Shown: positions 17,299 through 25,404 of the stretch, piece after piece | Layout: every line of letters starts with the position of its first letter | Position numbering within the stretch: position 1 is the first letter of the stretch | NCBI RefSeq assembly: GCF_004118675.1 | Contig: NZ_SDHZ01000004.1 | Span: 248,001-312,000, forward strand | Source of the DNA: Filimonas effusa | Lineage (GTDB): Bacteria; Bacteroidota; Bacteroidia; Chitinophagales; Chitinophagaceae | Reading direction: 5' to 3' | DNA length: 64,000 nucleotides | Program-made: the position numbers and the translations under genes | The notes under the pieces: generated by a model | The model's input: only the letters and a program-made list of their open reading frames with translations | Database searches by the model: none | What the model was told of the DNA's origin: nothing

Positions 17299-17334
17299 AA
17301 TTTAAATTTTCTAATTGTCAAACGGTAGTTCCTC
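17289..17334 (+). promoter_or_regulatory. Inverted repeat spanning the rpsC stop codon
   Basis: GAGGAACTA (17289-17297) at the end of rpsC is repeated inverted as TAGTTCCTC (17326-17334), enclosing the stop codon in an AT-rich loop. It may be an intercistronic mRNA hairpin between rpsC and rplP. Confidence 0.35.
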
Positions 17335-17376
17335 TTGACCATAAGAAACATTATTCACAAGAGAAATTAAGGCAAA

Positions 17377-17796
17377 ATGTTACAGCCAAAAAGAACGAAA
17401 CATAGGAAAATGCAGAAAGGACGCATTCGTGAAGTTGCCAAAAGAGGTAACTACATCGCGTTCGGTTCTTTCGCTTTAAAGGCGCTTGAGCCTATATGGT
17501 TAACTAACCGTCAGATCGAAGCCGCTCGTCAGTCAATGACGCGTGCTATGAAACGGGAAGGTAATGTGTGGATCCGCGTATTCCCCGACAAATCCGTTAC
17601 CCGCAAACCACTTGAAGTGAGGATGGGTAAAGGTAAAGGTAACCCCGAATTCTGGGCTGCCGTAGTGGAACCAGGACGTATCCTGTTTGAGGTGGACGGT
17701 GTAAGCCAGGAAGTAGCTCAGGAAGCTATGTTATTAGCCTCTCAGAAGCTTCCCATTAAAACAAAATTTGTTGTAAGGCGCGACCTGCAAGCTTAA
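17377..17796 (+). CDS. rplP: 50S ribosomal protein L16
   Basis: 139 residues, '[16 protein letters not shown]' start. The '[13 protein letters not shown]' segment holds the Arg that is hydroxylated by YcfD in E. coli. L16 organises the A-site finger and is added late in 50S assembly. Confidence 0.97.
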   Translation: MLQPKRTKHRKMQKGRIREVAKRGNYIAFGSFALKALEPIWLTNRQIEAARQSMTRAMKREGNVWIRVFPDKSVTRKPLEVRMGKGKGNPEFWAAVVEPGRILFEVDGVSQEVAQEAMLLASQKLPIKTKFVVRRDLQA

Positions 17797-17814
17797 TATC
17801 AAAAAGATACAGCA

Positions 17815-18024
17815 ATGTCAAAAAGTATTGAATTCAATAAGAGCATTAAAGACCTGAGCGAATCAGATCTGAAAGCTCGTATCCAGGAAGATGAACTGCG
17901 CTTGAAGAAGCTCGAGTTTGCTCACGCGATCTCTCCGCTCGAGAATCCAATGAGTATCCGTAACCTCAGAAGGGATATTGCCCGTCTGAAAACTCAACTG
18001 GCGCAAAAAGCTGCAAAAGCTTAA
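17815..18024 (+). CDS. rpmC: 50S ribosomal protein L29
   Basis: 69 residues, a two-helix protein with the family signature 'NPMSIRNLRRDIARLKT'. It binds at the tunnel exit next to L23. It is 18 bp after rplP; the 83-bp gap to rpsQ is unremarkable. Confidence 0.95.
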   Translation: MSKSIEFNKSIKDLSESDLKARIQEDELRLKKLEFAHAISPLENPMSIRNLRRDIARLKTQLAQKAAKA

Positions 18025-18107
18025 TAGCAAATCAATAACAACAAGCTCGAAGCTACATCCTGCCCTCCGGCAGCGGGGGCGGAGACAGAAAGCTAAAAAG
18101 AATAACA

Positions 18108-18365
18108 ATGTCTGAAAGAAATTTGCGTAAAACAAGGACAGGGGTGGTTAGCAGTAACAAAATGACTAAAACCATTACTGTTGCTGTTGAAAGAAAAGTA
18201 AAACACCCTATCTACGGTAAGTTCGTAAAAAAAACTACCAAGTTTCATGCTCACGATGAAAAAAACGAAGCCACTATCGGCGATATCGTGAAAATCATGG
18301 AAACCCGTCCCCTCAGCAAAACTAAACGCTGGAGACTGGTAGAAATCGTAGAAAAAGCGAAATAA
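18108..18365 (+). CDS. rpsQ: 30S ribosomal protein S17
   Basis: 85 residues, an OB-fold protein with '[20 protein letters not shown]' start and '[18 protein letters not shown]' signature. It is a primary 16S binder of the 5' domain. A 116-bp gap with hairpins follows. Confidence 0.97.
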   Translation: MSERNLRKTRTGVVSSNKMTKTITVAVERKVKHPIYGKFVKKTTKFHAHDEKNEATIGDIVKIMETRPLSKTKRWRLVEIVEKAK

Positions 18366-18381
18366 GGCACAACGCCTTCAT

Positions 18382-18409
18382 GCTATGCAGTGCGCCTGCG
18401 GGGCATAGC
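18382..18409 (+). promoter_or_regulatory. Intercistronic hairpin rpsQ-rplN
   Basis: GCTATGC (18382-18388) and GCATAGC (18403-18409) form a 7-bp stem with a GC-rich 14-nt loop. A second possible stem (CCGG...CCGG, about 18432-18460) follows. It lacks a T-run and may be an RNA processing or regulatory element. Confidence 0.45.
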
Positions 18410-18481
18410 CTCTGAACTAAACAATAATTTACCGGGAAACGGCCTGCCGCTACCGGAACAAACAGCTTAAAGCTAAATAAA

Positions 18482-18850
18482 ATGATTCAGCAAGAAAGCA
18501 GACTCAATGTAGCTGATAATAGTGGAGCAAAAGAAGTACTCTGTATCAGGGTATTAGGCAACTCCGGCCAGGATTACGCCAAAATCGGAGACAAAATCGT
18601 TGTCACTGTAAAGGATGCGATCCCTGCAGGTGGTATTAAAAAAGGTACCGTTTCTAAAGCGGTTATCGTACGTACAACCAACAAATTACGCCGTAAAGAC
18701 GGGTCTTATATCCGTTTCGACGACAACGCGGTGGTTTTATTGAACAACTCCGACGAACCTAGGGGTACCCGTATCTTCGGACCTGTGGCTAGAGAATTAC
18801 GTGATAAGGGATATATGAAGATCATTTCCCTCGCACCCGAAGTATTATAG
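18482..18850 (+). CDS. rplN: 50S ribosomal protein L14
   Basis: 122 residues, the canonical length, starting '[20 protein letters not shown]' and ending '[13 protein letters not shown]'. It forms intersubunit bridges and is the docking site of RsfS. It marks the start of the spc section. Confidence 0.98.
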   Translation: MIQQESRLNVADNSGAKEVLCIRVLGNSGQDYAKIGDKIVVTVKDAIPAGGIKKGTVSKAVIVRTTNKLRRKDGSYIRFDDNAVVLLNNSDEPRGTRIFGPVARELRDKGYMKIISLAPEVL

Positions 18851-18868
18851 TAAGCGGGAAAAATTAGT

Positions 18869-18876
18869 TACCTTTG
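18869..18876 (+). promoter_or_regulatory. Internal -7 box (TACCTTTG) before rplX
   Basis: TACCTTTG lies in the 110-bp gap between rplN and rplX, 85 bp upstream of the ATG. No TTG is found at -33 spacing, so an internal promoter is possible but uncertain. Confidence 0.4.
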
Positions 18877-18960
18877 CGCCCCTTTCGATTCCCAAAGTTT
18901 CGGAACCCGGGCTAAACATAAAGAAGCAATCATAAAAGTTGACTTCATAAACATAAAAAA

Positions 18961-19299
18961 ATGAGCAACAGATTTAAACCTAAATACAATATCAGAAAAG
19001 GCGACTCGGTTGTTGTGATCGCCGGTGATGATAAGGATTTAAAAAAGCCCCGTACGGTTCTGGAGGTTATCATCGATAAGGGCCGTGTAGTAGTAGAAGG
19101 GGTTAACATCATTACCAAACACACCAAACCTTCCGCACAAAACACGAAAGGTGGTATTGTAAAGAAGGAAGCGCCTATCAGCATCTCCAACGTGATGCTT
19201 TGGGACGCTAAAGCAGGTGCACCTTCTAAAGTGACCCGCAGCCGCGAAAATGGTAAATTAGTTCGAATCTTTAAAAAGTCCGGGGAGGCAGTTAAGTAA
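18961..19299 (+). CDS. rplX: 50S ribosomal protein L24
   Basis: 112 residues with the KOW motif '[19 protein letters not shown]' and '[17 protein letters not shown]'. It initiates 50S assembly. Its TAA shares its last A with the ATG of rplE (TAATG), indicating translational coupling. Confidence 0.97.
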   Translation: MSNRFKPKYNIRKGDSVVVIAGDDKDLKKPRTVLEVIIDKGRVVVEGVNIITKHTKPSAQNTKGGIVKKEAPISISNVMLWDAKAGAPSKVTRSRENGKLVRIFKKSGEAVK

Positions 19300-19874
19300 T
19301 GAGTACTACAAAATACACTCCGAGATTGGCAGATAAGTACAAAAACGAAGTACTTCCTGCTTTAATGAAAAAATTTGCTTACAAAACTGTAATGCAAGCT
19401 CCTAAACTGGAGAAGATCTGTATTAACCGCGGCGTTAACGGCGCCGTTGCCGATAAGAAAATGGTGGATATCGCCATCGAAGAGTTAACAATGATCACAG
19501 GCCAGAAAGCAGTGGCTACTACCAGTAAAAAAGACATCTCTAACTTCAAACTGCGTAAAGGCATGCCTATCGGCGCCCGCGTTACGCTTCGTGGAGAAAA
19601 AATGTTTGAATTCCTGGATCGTTTGATCGCGGTTTCATTACCTCGTGTACGTGACTTCAAAGGTATCAGTGACAAGGCTTTCGACGGCCGTGGTAACTAT
19701 ACCTTGGGTGTTACCGAGCAAATCATTTTCCCTGAGATCGATATCGATAAAGTGAGCAAGATCACTGGTATGGATATCACTTTCGTAACTACTGCCGGTA
19801 CCAACGAAGAAGCTTACGAATTACTCAAAGAAATGGGTATGCCGTTTAAAAACATTAAAAAGGATAACAACTAA
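19299..19874 (+). CDS. rplE: 50S ribosomal protein L5
   Basis: 191 residues, signature '[20 protein letters not shown]' and '[14 protein letters not shown]'. L5 binds 5S rRNA together with L18, whose gene lies 1.5 kb downstream. It is coupled to rplX by a 1-nt overlap and followed 6 bp later by rpsN. Confidence 0.98.
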   Translation: MSTTKYTPRLADKYKNEVLPALMKKFAYKTVMQAPKLEKICINRGVNGAVADKKMVDIAIEELTMITGQKAVATTSKKDISNFKLRKGMPIGARVTLRGEKMFEFLDRLIAVSLPRVRDFKGISDKAFDGRGNYTLGVTEQIIFPEIDIDKVSKITGMDITFVTTAGTNEEAYELLKEMGMPFKNIKKDNN

Positions 19875-19880
19875 CATAAT

Positions 19881-20150
19881 ATGGCAAAAGAATCAGTAAA
19901 AGCCAGACAAAGGAAACGCGAAGCAATGGTAGCCAGGTATGCTGAAAAGCGTGCTGCCTTAAAAGCTGCCGGTGATTACGCTGCGCTGGATCAATTACCA
20001 CGTAACGCTTCTCCAGTTCGTCTGAAGAACCGTTGCCAGTTAACAGGTCGTCCTAAAGGATATATCCGTTACTTCGGATTGTCCAGGGTTATATTCCGCG
20101 ATATGGCCCTGAATGGTAAAATCCCAGGTGTTAAAAAAGCAAGCTGGTAA
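19881..20150 (+). CDS. rpsN: 30S ribosomal protein S14 (zinc-independent form)
   Basis: 89 residues. It lacks the CXXC...CXXC zinc ribbon of short S14 proteins and has only one Cys, in '[20 protein letters not shown]'. This is the long C-minus form, not controlled by zinc limitation. Confidence 0.97.
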   Translation: MAKESVKARQRKREAMVARYAEKRAALKAAGDYAALDQLPRNASPVRLKNRCQLTGRPKGYIRYFGLSRVIFRDMALNGKIPGVKKASW

Positions 20151-20198
20151 TCCCATTCTGCATAATAATATTTTTAAAAGAAGCAACTCAACATAATT

Positions 20199-20597
20199 AT
20201 GGTAACTGATCCTATAGCAGACTTCCTGACCAGGATTCGTAATGCGCAATTGGCGGGACACAGACTAGTAGAGATTCCTGCATCTAATCTCAAAAAACGT
20301 ATGACTGAAATCCTCTACGATCAGGGTTATATCCTGAAGTACAAATTCGAGGACGACAGCAAGCAGGGTATTATCAAAATCGCTTTGAAATACGATCCTA
20401 CCAGCAAACAACCTGCTATCCGTTCCCTCGAACGCGTAAGCCGTCCAGGTCTGCGTCAGTACGCTAAACCAGCTGAGTTTAAGCGCGTGATCAATGGTCT
20501 CGGTATCGCTATCGTCTCTACCTCTAAAGGGGTTATGACCGATAAACAAGCGAAAAACGAGAATGTAGGTGGTGAAGTCCTTTGCTATATCTACTAA
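20199..20597 (+). CDS. rpsH: 30S ribosomal protein S8
   Basis: 132 residues, 'MVTDPIADFLTRIRNAQLAG' start and 'GIAIVSTSKGVMTDKQA' C-terminal core. In E. coli S8 represses the spc operon by binding an mRNA mimic near rplE; the hairpin-bearing 119-bp gap downstream is a possible regulatory place here. Confidence 0.98.
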   Translation: MVTDPIADFLTRIRNAQLAGHRLVEIPASNLKKRMTEILYDQGYILKYKFEDDSKQGIIKIALKYDPTSKQPAIRSLERVSRPGLRQYAKPAEFKRVINGLGIAIVSTSKGVMTDKQAKNENVGGEVLCYIY

Positions 20598-20604
20598 AAT
20601 ACCC

Positions 20605-20690
20605 CAGGAGTACCCCTCCTGCAACACAAACGGTTTTAAACAGTCCCCGATACATTAAGCTGCACATACACGGCTGACCGGTTGGGGATA
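20605..20690 (+). promoter_or_regulatory. Hairpins between rpsH and rplF
   Basis: CAGGAG (20605-20610) pairs with CTCCTG (20616-20621) over 5 nt, and further on TCCCC (about 20643) can pair with GGGGA (about 20684). Together they fill the 119-bp gap. No T-run. Confidence 0.35.
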
Positions 20691-20716
20691 ATATATCATA
20701 AATAAAATACTATTGT

Positions 20717-21271
20717 ATGTCTCGCGTAGGTAAAAAACCAATTGCTGTTCCTGCCGGTGTTACGATCACCGTTGGTAAAGACAATGTGGTAGCTGTTAAA
20801 GGTCCCAAAGGCGAATTGAAACAAGCCGTTGACAGGGATATCCTGATCGAAGTAAAAGATGGCATCTTAACAATTGGCCGTCCTACTGACCAAATCCGTC
20901 ACAAAGCACTCCACGGCTTATACCGTGCACTGCTCGCAAACCTCGTAAAAGGTGTGACCGAAGGCTACAAAAAAGACCTCGAACTGGTGGGTGTGGGTTA
21001 TAAAGCAGCAAACCAGGGCAATACCCTCGACCTGTCTTTAGGTTACTCTCACAATATCATCTTCGAAATCCCTTCAGAATTAAAGGTGACTACCTTAACC
21101 GAAAAAGGTCAGAACCCTAAGATCTTCCTGGAAGGCATCGACAAACAATTACTCGGCGCTGTAGCTGCTAAAATCCGCAGCCTGCGTAAACCAGAACCGT
21201 ACAAAGGTAAAGGTGTTAAATACAGTGGTGAATTCATCCGTCGTAAGGCTGGTAAAGCTGCTGGTAAATAA
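20717..21271 (+). CDS. rplF: 50S ribosomal protein L6
   Basis: 184 residues, 'MSRVGKKPIAVPAGVTITV' start and 'PEPYKGKGVKYSGEFIRRKAG' end (shortened: EPYKGKGVKYSGEFIRRKAG). It lies at the factor-binding base of the L7/L12 stalk. A strong hairpin follows. Confidence 0.98.
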   Translation: MSRVGKKPIAVPAGVTITVGKDNVVAVKGPKGELKQAVDRDILIEVKDGILTIGRPTDQIRHKALHGLYRALLANLVKGVTEGYKKDLELVGVGYKAANQGNTLDLSLGYSHNIIFEIPSELKVTTLTEKGQNPKIFLEGIDKQLLGAVAAKIRSLRKPEPYKGKGVKYSGEFIRRKAGKAAGK

Positions 21272-21282
21272 TATATCTGATT

Positions 21283-21318
21283 ATGTAAGGTTTGGCATTC
21301 TTATGCTAAACCTTACAT
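21283..21318 (+). promoter_or_regulatory. Strong 16-bp stem-loop between rplF and rplR
   Basis: ATGTAAGGTTTGGCAT (21283-21298) pairs with ATGCTAAACCTTACAT (21303-21318) with one G-U and a 4-nt loop. It is followed by TTCATC rather than a T-run, so readthrough into rplR is expected. It could be an attenuator or an RNase processing site. Confidence 0.6.
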
Positions 21319-21377
21319 TTCATCTAAATGTTAAACGTTGCTTTCCGGCAGTATCGGAAAGTGCTAAATAAAGAACA

Positions 21378-21734
21378 ATGAGCAACGCTAAAGTTGTAAG
21401 AAGACAAAAGATCCGTTACAGAATTCGTAAGAAAGTAGCGGGTACTCCTACCAAGCCAAGGCTGTCAGTGTTTCGCAGCAACAGCGATACTTACCTGCAA
21501 TTGATCGATGATGAAAACGGTAAAACACTGGTTTCTGCATCTACAAAAGACAAAGATATCGCCGCGCAAAAAGTAACTAAATCTGAAAAATCTAAACTCG
21601 CTGGTGCAGCCGTTGGCCGCAAAGCAATCGAATTAGGTCTTCAGACTGTTATCTTCGACCGTAATGGTTACCTGTATCATGGCCGCGTAAAAGCTGCTGC
21701 TGAAGGTGCCCGCGAAGCTGGTCTTCAATTTTAA
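21378..21734 (+). CDS. rplR: 50S ribosomal protein L18
   Basis: 118 residues, 'KIRYRIRKKVAGTPTKPRLS' start and 'FDRNGYLYHGRVKAAAEGAR' end. It binds 5S rRNA with L5. It is preceded by the 106-bp gap with the strong hairpin and followed by rpsE after 31 bp. Confidence 0.97.
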   Translation: MSNAKVVRRQKIRYRIRKKVAGTPTKPRLSVFRSNSDTYLQLIDDENGKTLVSASTKDKDIAAQKVTKSEKSKLAGAAVGRKAIELGLQTVIFDRNGYLYHGRVKAAAEGAREAGLQF

Positions 21735-21765
21735 TCAAACTAGTACATCGTATAAATCGATATAA

Positions 21766-22287
21766 ATGTCTAAAGTAAACGTAAATAAGGTTAAAGCTGC
21801 CGGTGACGTTGAATTAAAGGAGAAAGTGGTTGCTATTAACCGTGTGGTAAAAACAACCAAAGGTGGCCGTACTTTCAGCTTTTCAGCGTTAGTTGTGGTA
21901 GGTAACGAAAACGGTATCGTGGGTCAGGGCCTCGGTAAAGCAAAAGAAGTTCAGGAAGCTATTACCAAAGGCATTGAAGATGCTAAAAAGAACCTGGTGA
22001 AAGTTCCTATCATGCACGGTACTATTCCTCACGACCAGTTAGGTAAAGAAGGCGCCGCTAAAGTGCTTATCAAACCTGCTGCACATGGTACTGGTGTAAT
22101 CGCCGGTGGTAGCATGCGTTCCGTTCTAGAAAGCGCTGGTGTTACCGACGTATTGGCTAAAAGCCTTGGTTCCGCTAACCCACACAACGTGGTGAAAGCT
22201 ACTATCAAAGCCCTGACATTATTACGTGAGCCTGTAGCGGTTGCTAAAAACCGTACCTTACAATTAAAGAAAGTTTTTAACGGATAG
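21766..22287 (+). CDS. rpsE: 30S ribosomal protein S5
   Basis: 173 residues. The N-terminal dsRBD-like domain carries '[20 protein letters not shown]' and the C-terminal domain '[19 protein letters not shown]'. S5 contributes to decoding fidelity and the mRNA entry site. rpmD starts 3 bp after its stop codon. Confidence 0.98.
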   Translation: MSKVNVNKVKAAGDVELKEKVVAINRVVKTTKGGRTFSFSALVVVGNENGIVGQGLGKAKEVQEAITKGIEDAKKNLVKVPIMHGTIPHDQLGKEGAAKVLIKPAAHGTGVIAGGSMRSVLESAGVTDVLAKSLGSANPHNVVKATIKALTLLREPVAVAKNRTLQLKKVFNG

Positions 22288-22290
22288 TCC

Positions 22291-22470
22291 ATGAAGAAGA
22301 TCAAAATAACACTGGTTAAAAGTGCCATCGACAGACCTCAGCGCCAGAAGTTGACTTTGCAGGCTTTAGGCTTGAATAAGCTGAACTCCTTCAAAGAAGT
22401 AGAAGCTACGCCTCAGATCCTGGGCATGGTTACTAAAGTGAATCACCTGGTAAAGGTTGAAGAAATCTAA
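22291..22470 (+). CDS. rpmD: 50S ribosomal protein L30
   Basis: A 59-codon frame from ATG to TAA: 'MKKIKITLVKSAIDRPQRQK', then 'LTLQALGLNKLNSFKEV', 'TPQILGMVTKVNHLVKVEEI'. Length and sequence are typical of L30, and position between rpsE and rplO is canonical. L30 is not universal in bacteria; its presence here is ordinary for the phylum. Confidence 0.97.
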   Translation: MKKIKITLVKSAIDRPQRQKLTLQALGLNKLNSFKEVEATPQILGMVTKVNHLVKVEEI

Positions 22471-22518
22471 TTTAATTAAGCGAGGGGAGATTCCCCGTAA
22501 GTAAAAATCAACAGTAAG

Positions 22519-22968
22519 ATGAAACTGCACAATTTAAAACCAGCAGAAGGTGCTACGCACAAAGAAAAACGTTTAGGCCGCGGTGAAGCTTCCGGTAAAG
22601 GTGGTACTTCTACCAAAGGTAACAAAGGTAGCCAGAGCCGTGCCGGTTATCAACGCAAAAACGCACACGAAGGCGGTCAGATGCCTATCCAGCGTCGCGT
22701 TCCAAAACGTGGTTTTAAAAATAACAACCGCATCGAGTATAAAGTATTTAACCTGGGCCAGATCGACCAGCTGGTTGAAAAATACGGTATCACTGAATTC
22801 AGCATGGAGAACCTGTACATGAATGGACTGGTTAACCGTACCGACAATGTTAAAGTATTGGGCCACGGTGAGTTAAAATCCAAACTGACCTTCAAAGTAA
22901 GCGCTATCAGCGAAAAAGCAAAAGCAGCAATTGAAGCGGCAGGTGGATCAGTTGAAGTTTTGAACTAA
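22519..22968 (+). CDS. rplO: 50S ribosomal protein L15
   Basis: 149 residues, 'MKLHNLKPAEGATHKEKRLG' start, Gly-rich 'GRGEASGKGGTSTKGNKG' and 'GGQMPIQRRVPKRGFKN'. It is a late 50S assembly protein. A Rho-independent terminator stands between it and secY. Confidence 0.98.
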   Translation: MKLHNLKPAEGATHKEKRLGRGEASGKGGTSTKGNKGSQSRAGYQRKNAHEGGQMPIQRRVPKRGFKNNNRIEYKVFNLGQIDQLVEKYGITEFSMENLYMNGLVNRTDNVKVLGHGELKSKLTFKVSAISEKAKAAIEAAGGSVEVLN

Positions 22969-22986
22969 ATTTTAACGATATTTGTC

Positions 22987-23014
22987 AGACGCATCTACGG
23001 GTGCGTCTTTTTTG
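22987..23014 (+). terminator. Terminator between rplO and secY
   Basis: AGACGCA (22987-22993) and TGCGTCT (23002-23008) form a 7-bp stem with an 8-nt loop, followed by TTTTTT. It should separate r-protein output from secY or attenuate it; the next gene uses a GTG start. Confidence 0.75.
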
Positions 23015-23048
23015 GTTTTGATGCTATCATTTATTTAACTGTAGTTCA

Positions 23049-24395
23049 GTGAAAAAATTCGTTCAGTCTTTAAAGAACATCTGGAGCATTGATGAGTTAC
23101 GTAGTAAAATACTGGTAACCTTAGGGCTCATTCTGGTTTACAGGATCGGAACCCAGATAGTGTTACCTGGTATTAATCCTCACTTGCTGGAGGCTGCCAA
23201 AGCAAACGCCGGTAAAAACGGTTTACTTGGCTTGTTCGACATGTTCGCAGGTGGTGCATTTTCTCAGGCCTCTATCCTTGCCTTAGGTATCATGCCTTAC
23301 ATCTCTGCCTCTATCTTCATGCAGCTGATGACCATCCTCGTTCCCCAATTACAAAAAGTTCAGAAGGAAGGAGAAAGCGGTCGCAAGAAAATCAACCAGT
23401 GGACACGTTACCTTACTGTTATCGTTACTGTTTTCCAGGCAGGTGCTTACGTAGCCTACCTGAAAAGCCCCGGTTATAAAGAGGCTATCATCCCTGCTTA
23501 CCAAAGTTTCTTCTTTATCAGTACGTTGATCGTATTGACTTCAGGTACTTTGTTTGTGATGTGGCTGGGCGAAAAAATTCAGGATAAAGGTCTTGGTAAC
23601 GGTACCTCTATCATCATCATGGTAGGTATCCTCGCCCGCTTCCCGCAGGCGATCATCCAGGAATTCGGCGCCAAACAGGCAAAAGGCGGCGGCGGATTGT
23701 TGATCTTCCTCGTTGAAACCGCTATCCTCATCGCTATTATCATGGGCCTCATCATCCTTATACAGGGTGTTCGTAAAGTCCCTGTTAACTACGCCAAACA
23801 GATCATCGGTAACAGGCAGTTCGGCGGAGCACGCCAGTTCCTGCCACTGAAAGTTAACGCCGCAGGTGTAATGCCTATCATCTTTGCTCAGGCCATTATG
23901 TTCCTGCCTACGCTGTTCTCTTTCACCAACCTCGACTCTACCAAAGGCATCGTTCGTATCTTCAACGACCACAGCAATGCCTGGTATATGGTGATCTACG
24001 CTGTAATGGTGATCGGTTTCACATTCCTTTATACTGCATTGATCTTCAATCCTAAACAAATGAGCGAAGACCTCAAACGCAATAATGGTTTCATCCCCGG
24101 CGTTAAACCCGGTCAGCCTACTGCCGATTATATCGGCTCTATCATGGATAAGATCACCTTACCAGGTGCAGTCTTCCTGGCACTGATCGGTATTTTACCC
24201 GGCTTCGCACAACGCGTAGGTGTTACCCAACAGTTTAGCGCCTTCTTCGGGGGTACTTCACTCCTCATCATGGTTGGTGTTGTCCTCGACACATTACAGC
24301 AGATCGAAACGCATCTGCTCATGCGTCAGTACGACGGCCTGATGAAAGGTGGACGCTTACAAGGCCGCCAAACAACAGCAACAGCCAGTTACTAG
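23049..24395 (+). CDS. secY: Preprotein translocase subunit SecY
   Basis: 448 residues, initiated by GTG ('MKKFVQSLKNIWSIDELRSK'). Ten transmembrane segments can be drawn, with the plug and lateral-gate helices near 'GLLGLFDMFAGGAFSQASIL' and the signature 'LGIMPYISASIFMQLM'. It forms the inner-membrane Sec channel with SecE and SecG, driven by the SecA encoded further along this window. Confidence 0.98.
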   Translation: MKKFVQSLKNIWSIDELRSKILVTLGLILVYRIGTQIVLPGINPHLLEAAKANAGKNGLLGLFDMFAGGAFSQASILALGIMPYISASIFMQLMTILVPQLQKVQKEGESGRKKINQWTRYLTVIVTVFQAGAYVAYLKSPGYKEAIIPAYQSFFFISTLIVLTSGTLFVMWLGEKIQDKGLGNGTSIIIMVGILARFPQAIIQEFGAKQAKGGGGLLIFLVETAILIAIIMGLIILIQGVRKVPVNYAKQIIGNRQFGGARQFLPLKVNAAGVMPIIFAQAIMFLPTLFSFTNLDSTKGIVRIFNDHSNAWYMVIYAVMVIGFTFLYTALIFNPKQMSEDLKRNNGFIPGVKPGQPTADYIGSIMDKITLPGAVFLALIGILPGFAQRVGVTQQFSAFFGGTSLLIMVGVVLDTLQQIETHLLMRQYDGLMKGGRLQGRQTTATASY

Positions 24396-24420
24396 TACTA
24401 ATTATAAATAGCTTTATTAG

Positions 24421-24459
24421 GTAACCTGTTGGGCTTTTGCTTAACAGGTTCCTTTTTTT
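24421..24459 (+). terminator. Terminator after secY
   Basis: AACCTGTT (24423-24430) and AACAGGTT (24443-24450) form an 8-bp stem over a 12-nt loop, followed by CCTTTTTTT. It ends the long r-protein/secY transcript before map. Confidence 0.8.
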
Positions 24460-24484
24460 AAGGATAATGAGTAGGAGATATAAT

Positions 24485-25294
24485 ATGATCATTCAAAAGA
24501 CAGATGCAGAAATTGCTATCATGAAAACAAATGCCACGCTGGTAAGCCAGCTGCTGGCAGAGGTCGCTAAAGTATTGAAGCCGGGTATGACTACCCTGCA
24601 GATCGATGCACTATGCAAAACCTTTATCATGGACCAGAAAGGGGTGCCTACTTTTTTAAACTTTCACGGTTATCCCTTCACCATCTGCGCCTCAGTGAAC
24701 GACGTCGTGGTACACGGATTCCCTAACGAAAAAGAACTGAAAGACGGAGATATCGTATCTATCGACGTCGGCATTACACGCGACGGTTACGTCGGCGAAC
24801 ACGCCTACTCTTTTATCCTCGGTGAAGTGAGCGACGAAATTTCTCAGCTGGTAAAAGTGACAAAAGAAGCACTTTACAAGGGAATTGAACAGGCTATAGC
24901 AGGCAACCGCGTTGGCGACATCGCCTTTGCTATACAACAGCATACCGAAAAAAAATACGGTTATGGCGTGGTAAGAGAACTGGTAGGACATGGATTAGGC
25001 AAAACAATGCACGAAGATCCGCAGGTGCCCAATTATGGCAGACGAGGCACCGGCACAAAACTCAACGAAAACGTAGTGCTGGCTATCGAACCCATGATCA
25101 ATATGGGTAAAAAGGAAGTCTATACAGAAGAGGATGGCTGGACAATACGTACTGCCGACGGTTTACCTTCAGTTCACTTCGAACACGATGTATGTGTCAA
25201 AAAAGGCAAAGCACTGATCTTATCCGATTACAGCCTTATCGAGGCCGCTGAAAAAACGAATTCTAATCTTAATATAGCCTACCAGCTGGCATAA
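24485..25294 (+). CDS. map: Type I methionine aminopeptidase
   Basis: 269 residues from 'MIIQKTDAEIAIMK'; upstream in-frame ATGs (24467) would add sequence overlapping the terminator region. Metal ligands of the pita-bread fold are visible: D in 'SIDVGITRDGYVG', H in 'ELVGHGLGKTMHEDPQVPN', E in 'LAIEPMINMG' and E in 'VHFEHDVCV'. It removes the initiator Met from nascent chains, an essential step. It follows secY as in many spc operons but is separated by a terminator; infA and rpmJ do not follow. Confidence 0.97.
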   Translation: MIIQKTDAEIAIMKTNATLVSQLLAEVAKVLKPGMTTLQIDALCKTFIMDQKGVPTFLNFHGYPFTICASVNDVVVHGFPNEKELKDGDIVSIDVGITRDGYVGEHAYSFILGEVSDEISQLVKVTKEALYKGIEQAIAGNRVGDIAFAIQQHTEKKYGYGVVRELVGHGLGKTMHEDPQVPNYGRRGTGTKLNENVVLAIEPMINMGKKEVYTEEDGWTIRTADGLPSVHFEHDVCVKKGKALILSDYSLIEAAEKTNSNLNIAYQLA

Positions 25295-25331
25295 TACCGG
25301 TTGATCGGGGCAAAACCCGGGGCCATACCGC

Positions 25332-25365
25332 AAACCCTGCTTGCCTGTCGGATAGCAGGGTTTAT
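25332..25365 (+). terminator. Terminator-like hairpin after map
   Basis: AAACCCTGCT (25332-25341) pairs perfectly with AGCAGGGTTT (25354-25363) over a 12-nt loop, followed by ATTGTG. The stem is good and the U-tract weak. Confidence 0.6.
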
Positions 25366-25404
25366 TGTGTAATAGATTAAAGACAGGACAAAGCAGGTTA
25401 ACAA

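Noticed and set aside
23541-24059. 172-codon minus-strand frame inside secY
   Set aside because: Reverse complement of membrane-protein codons, His/Glu/Asp rich without any motif.
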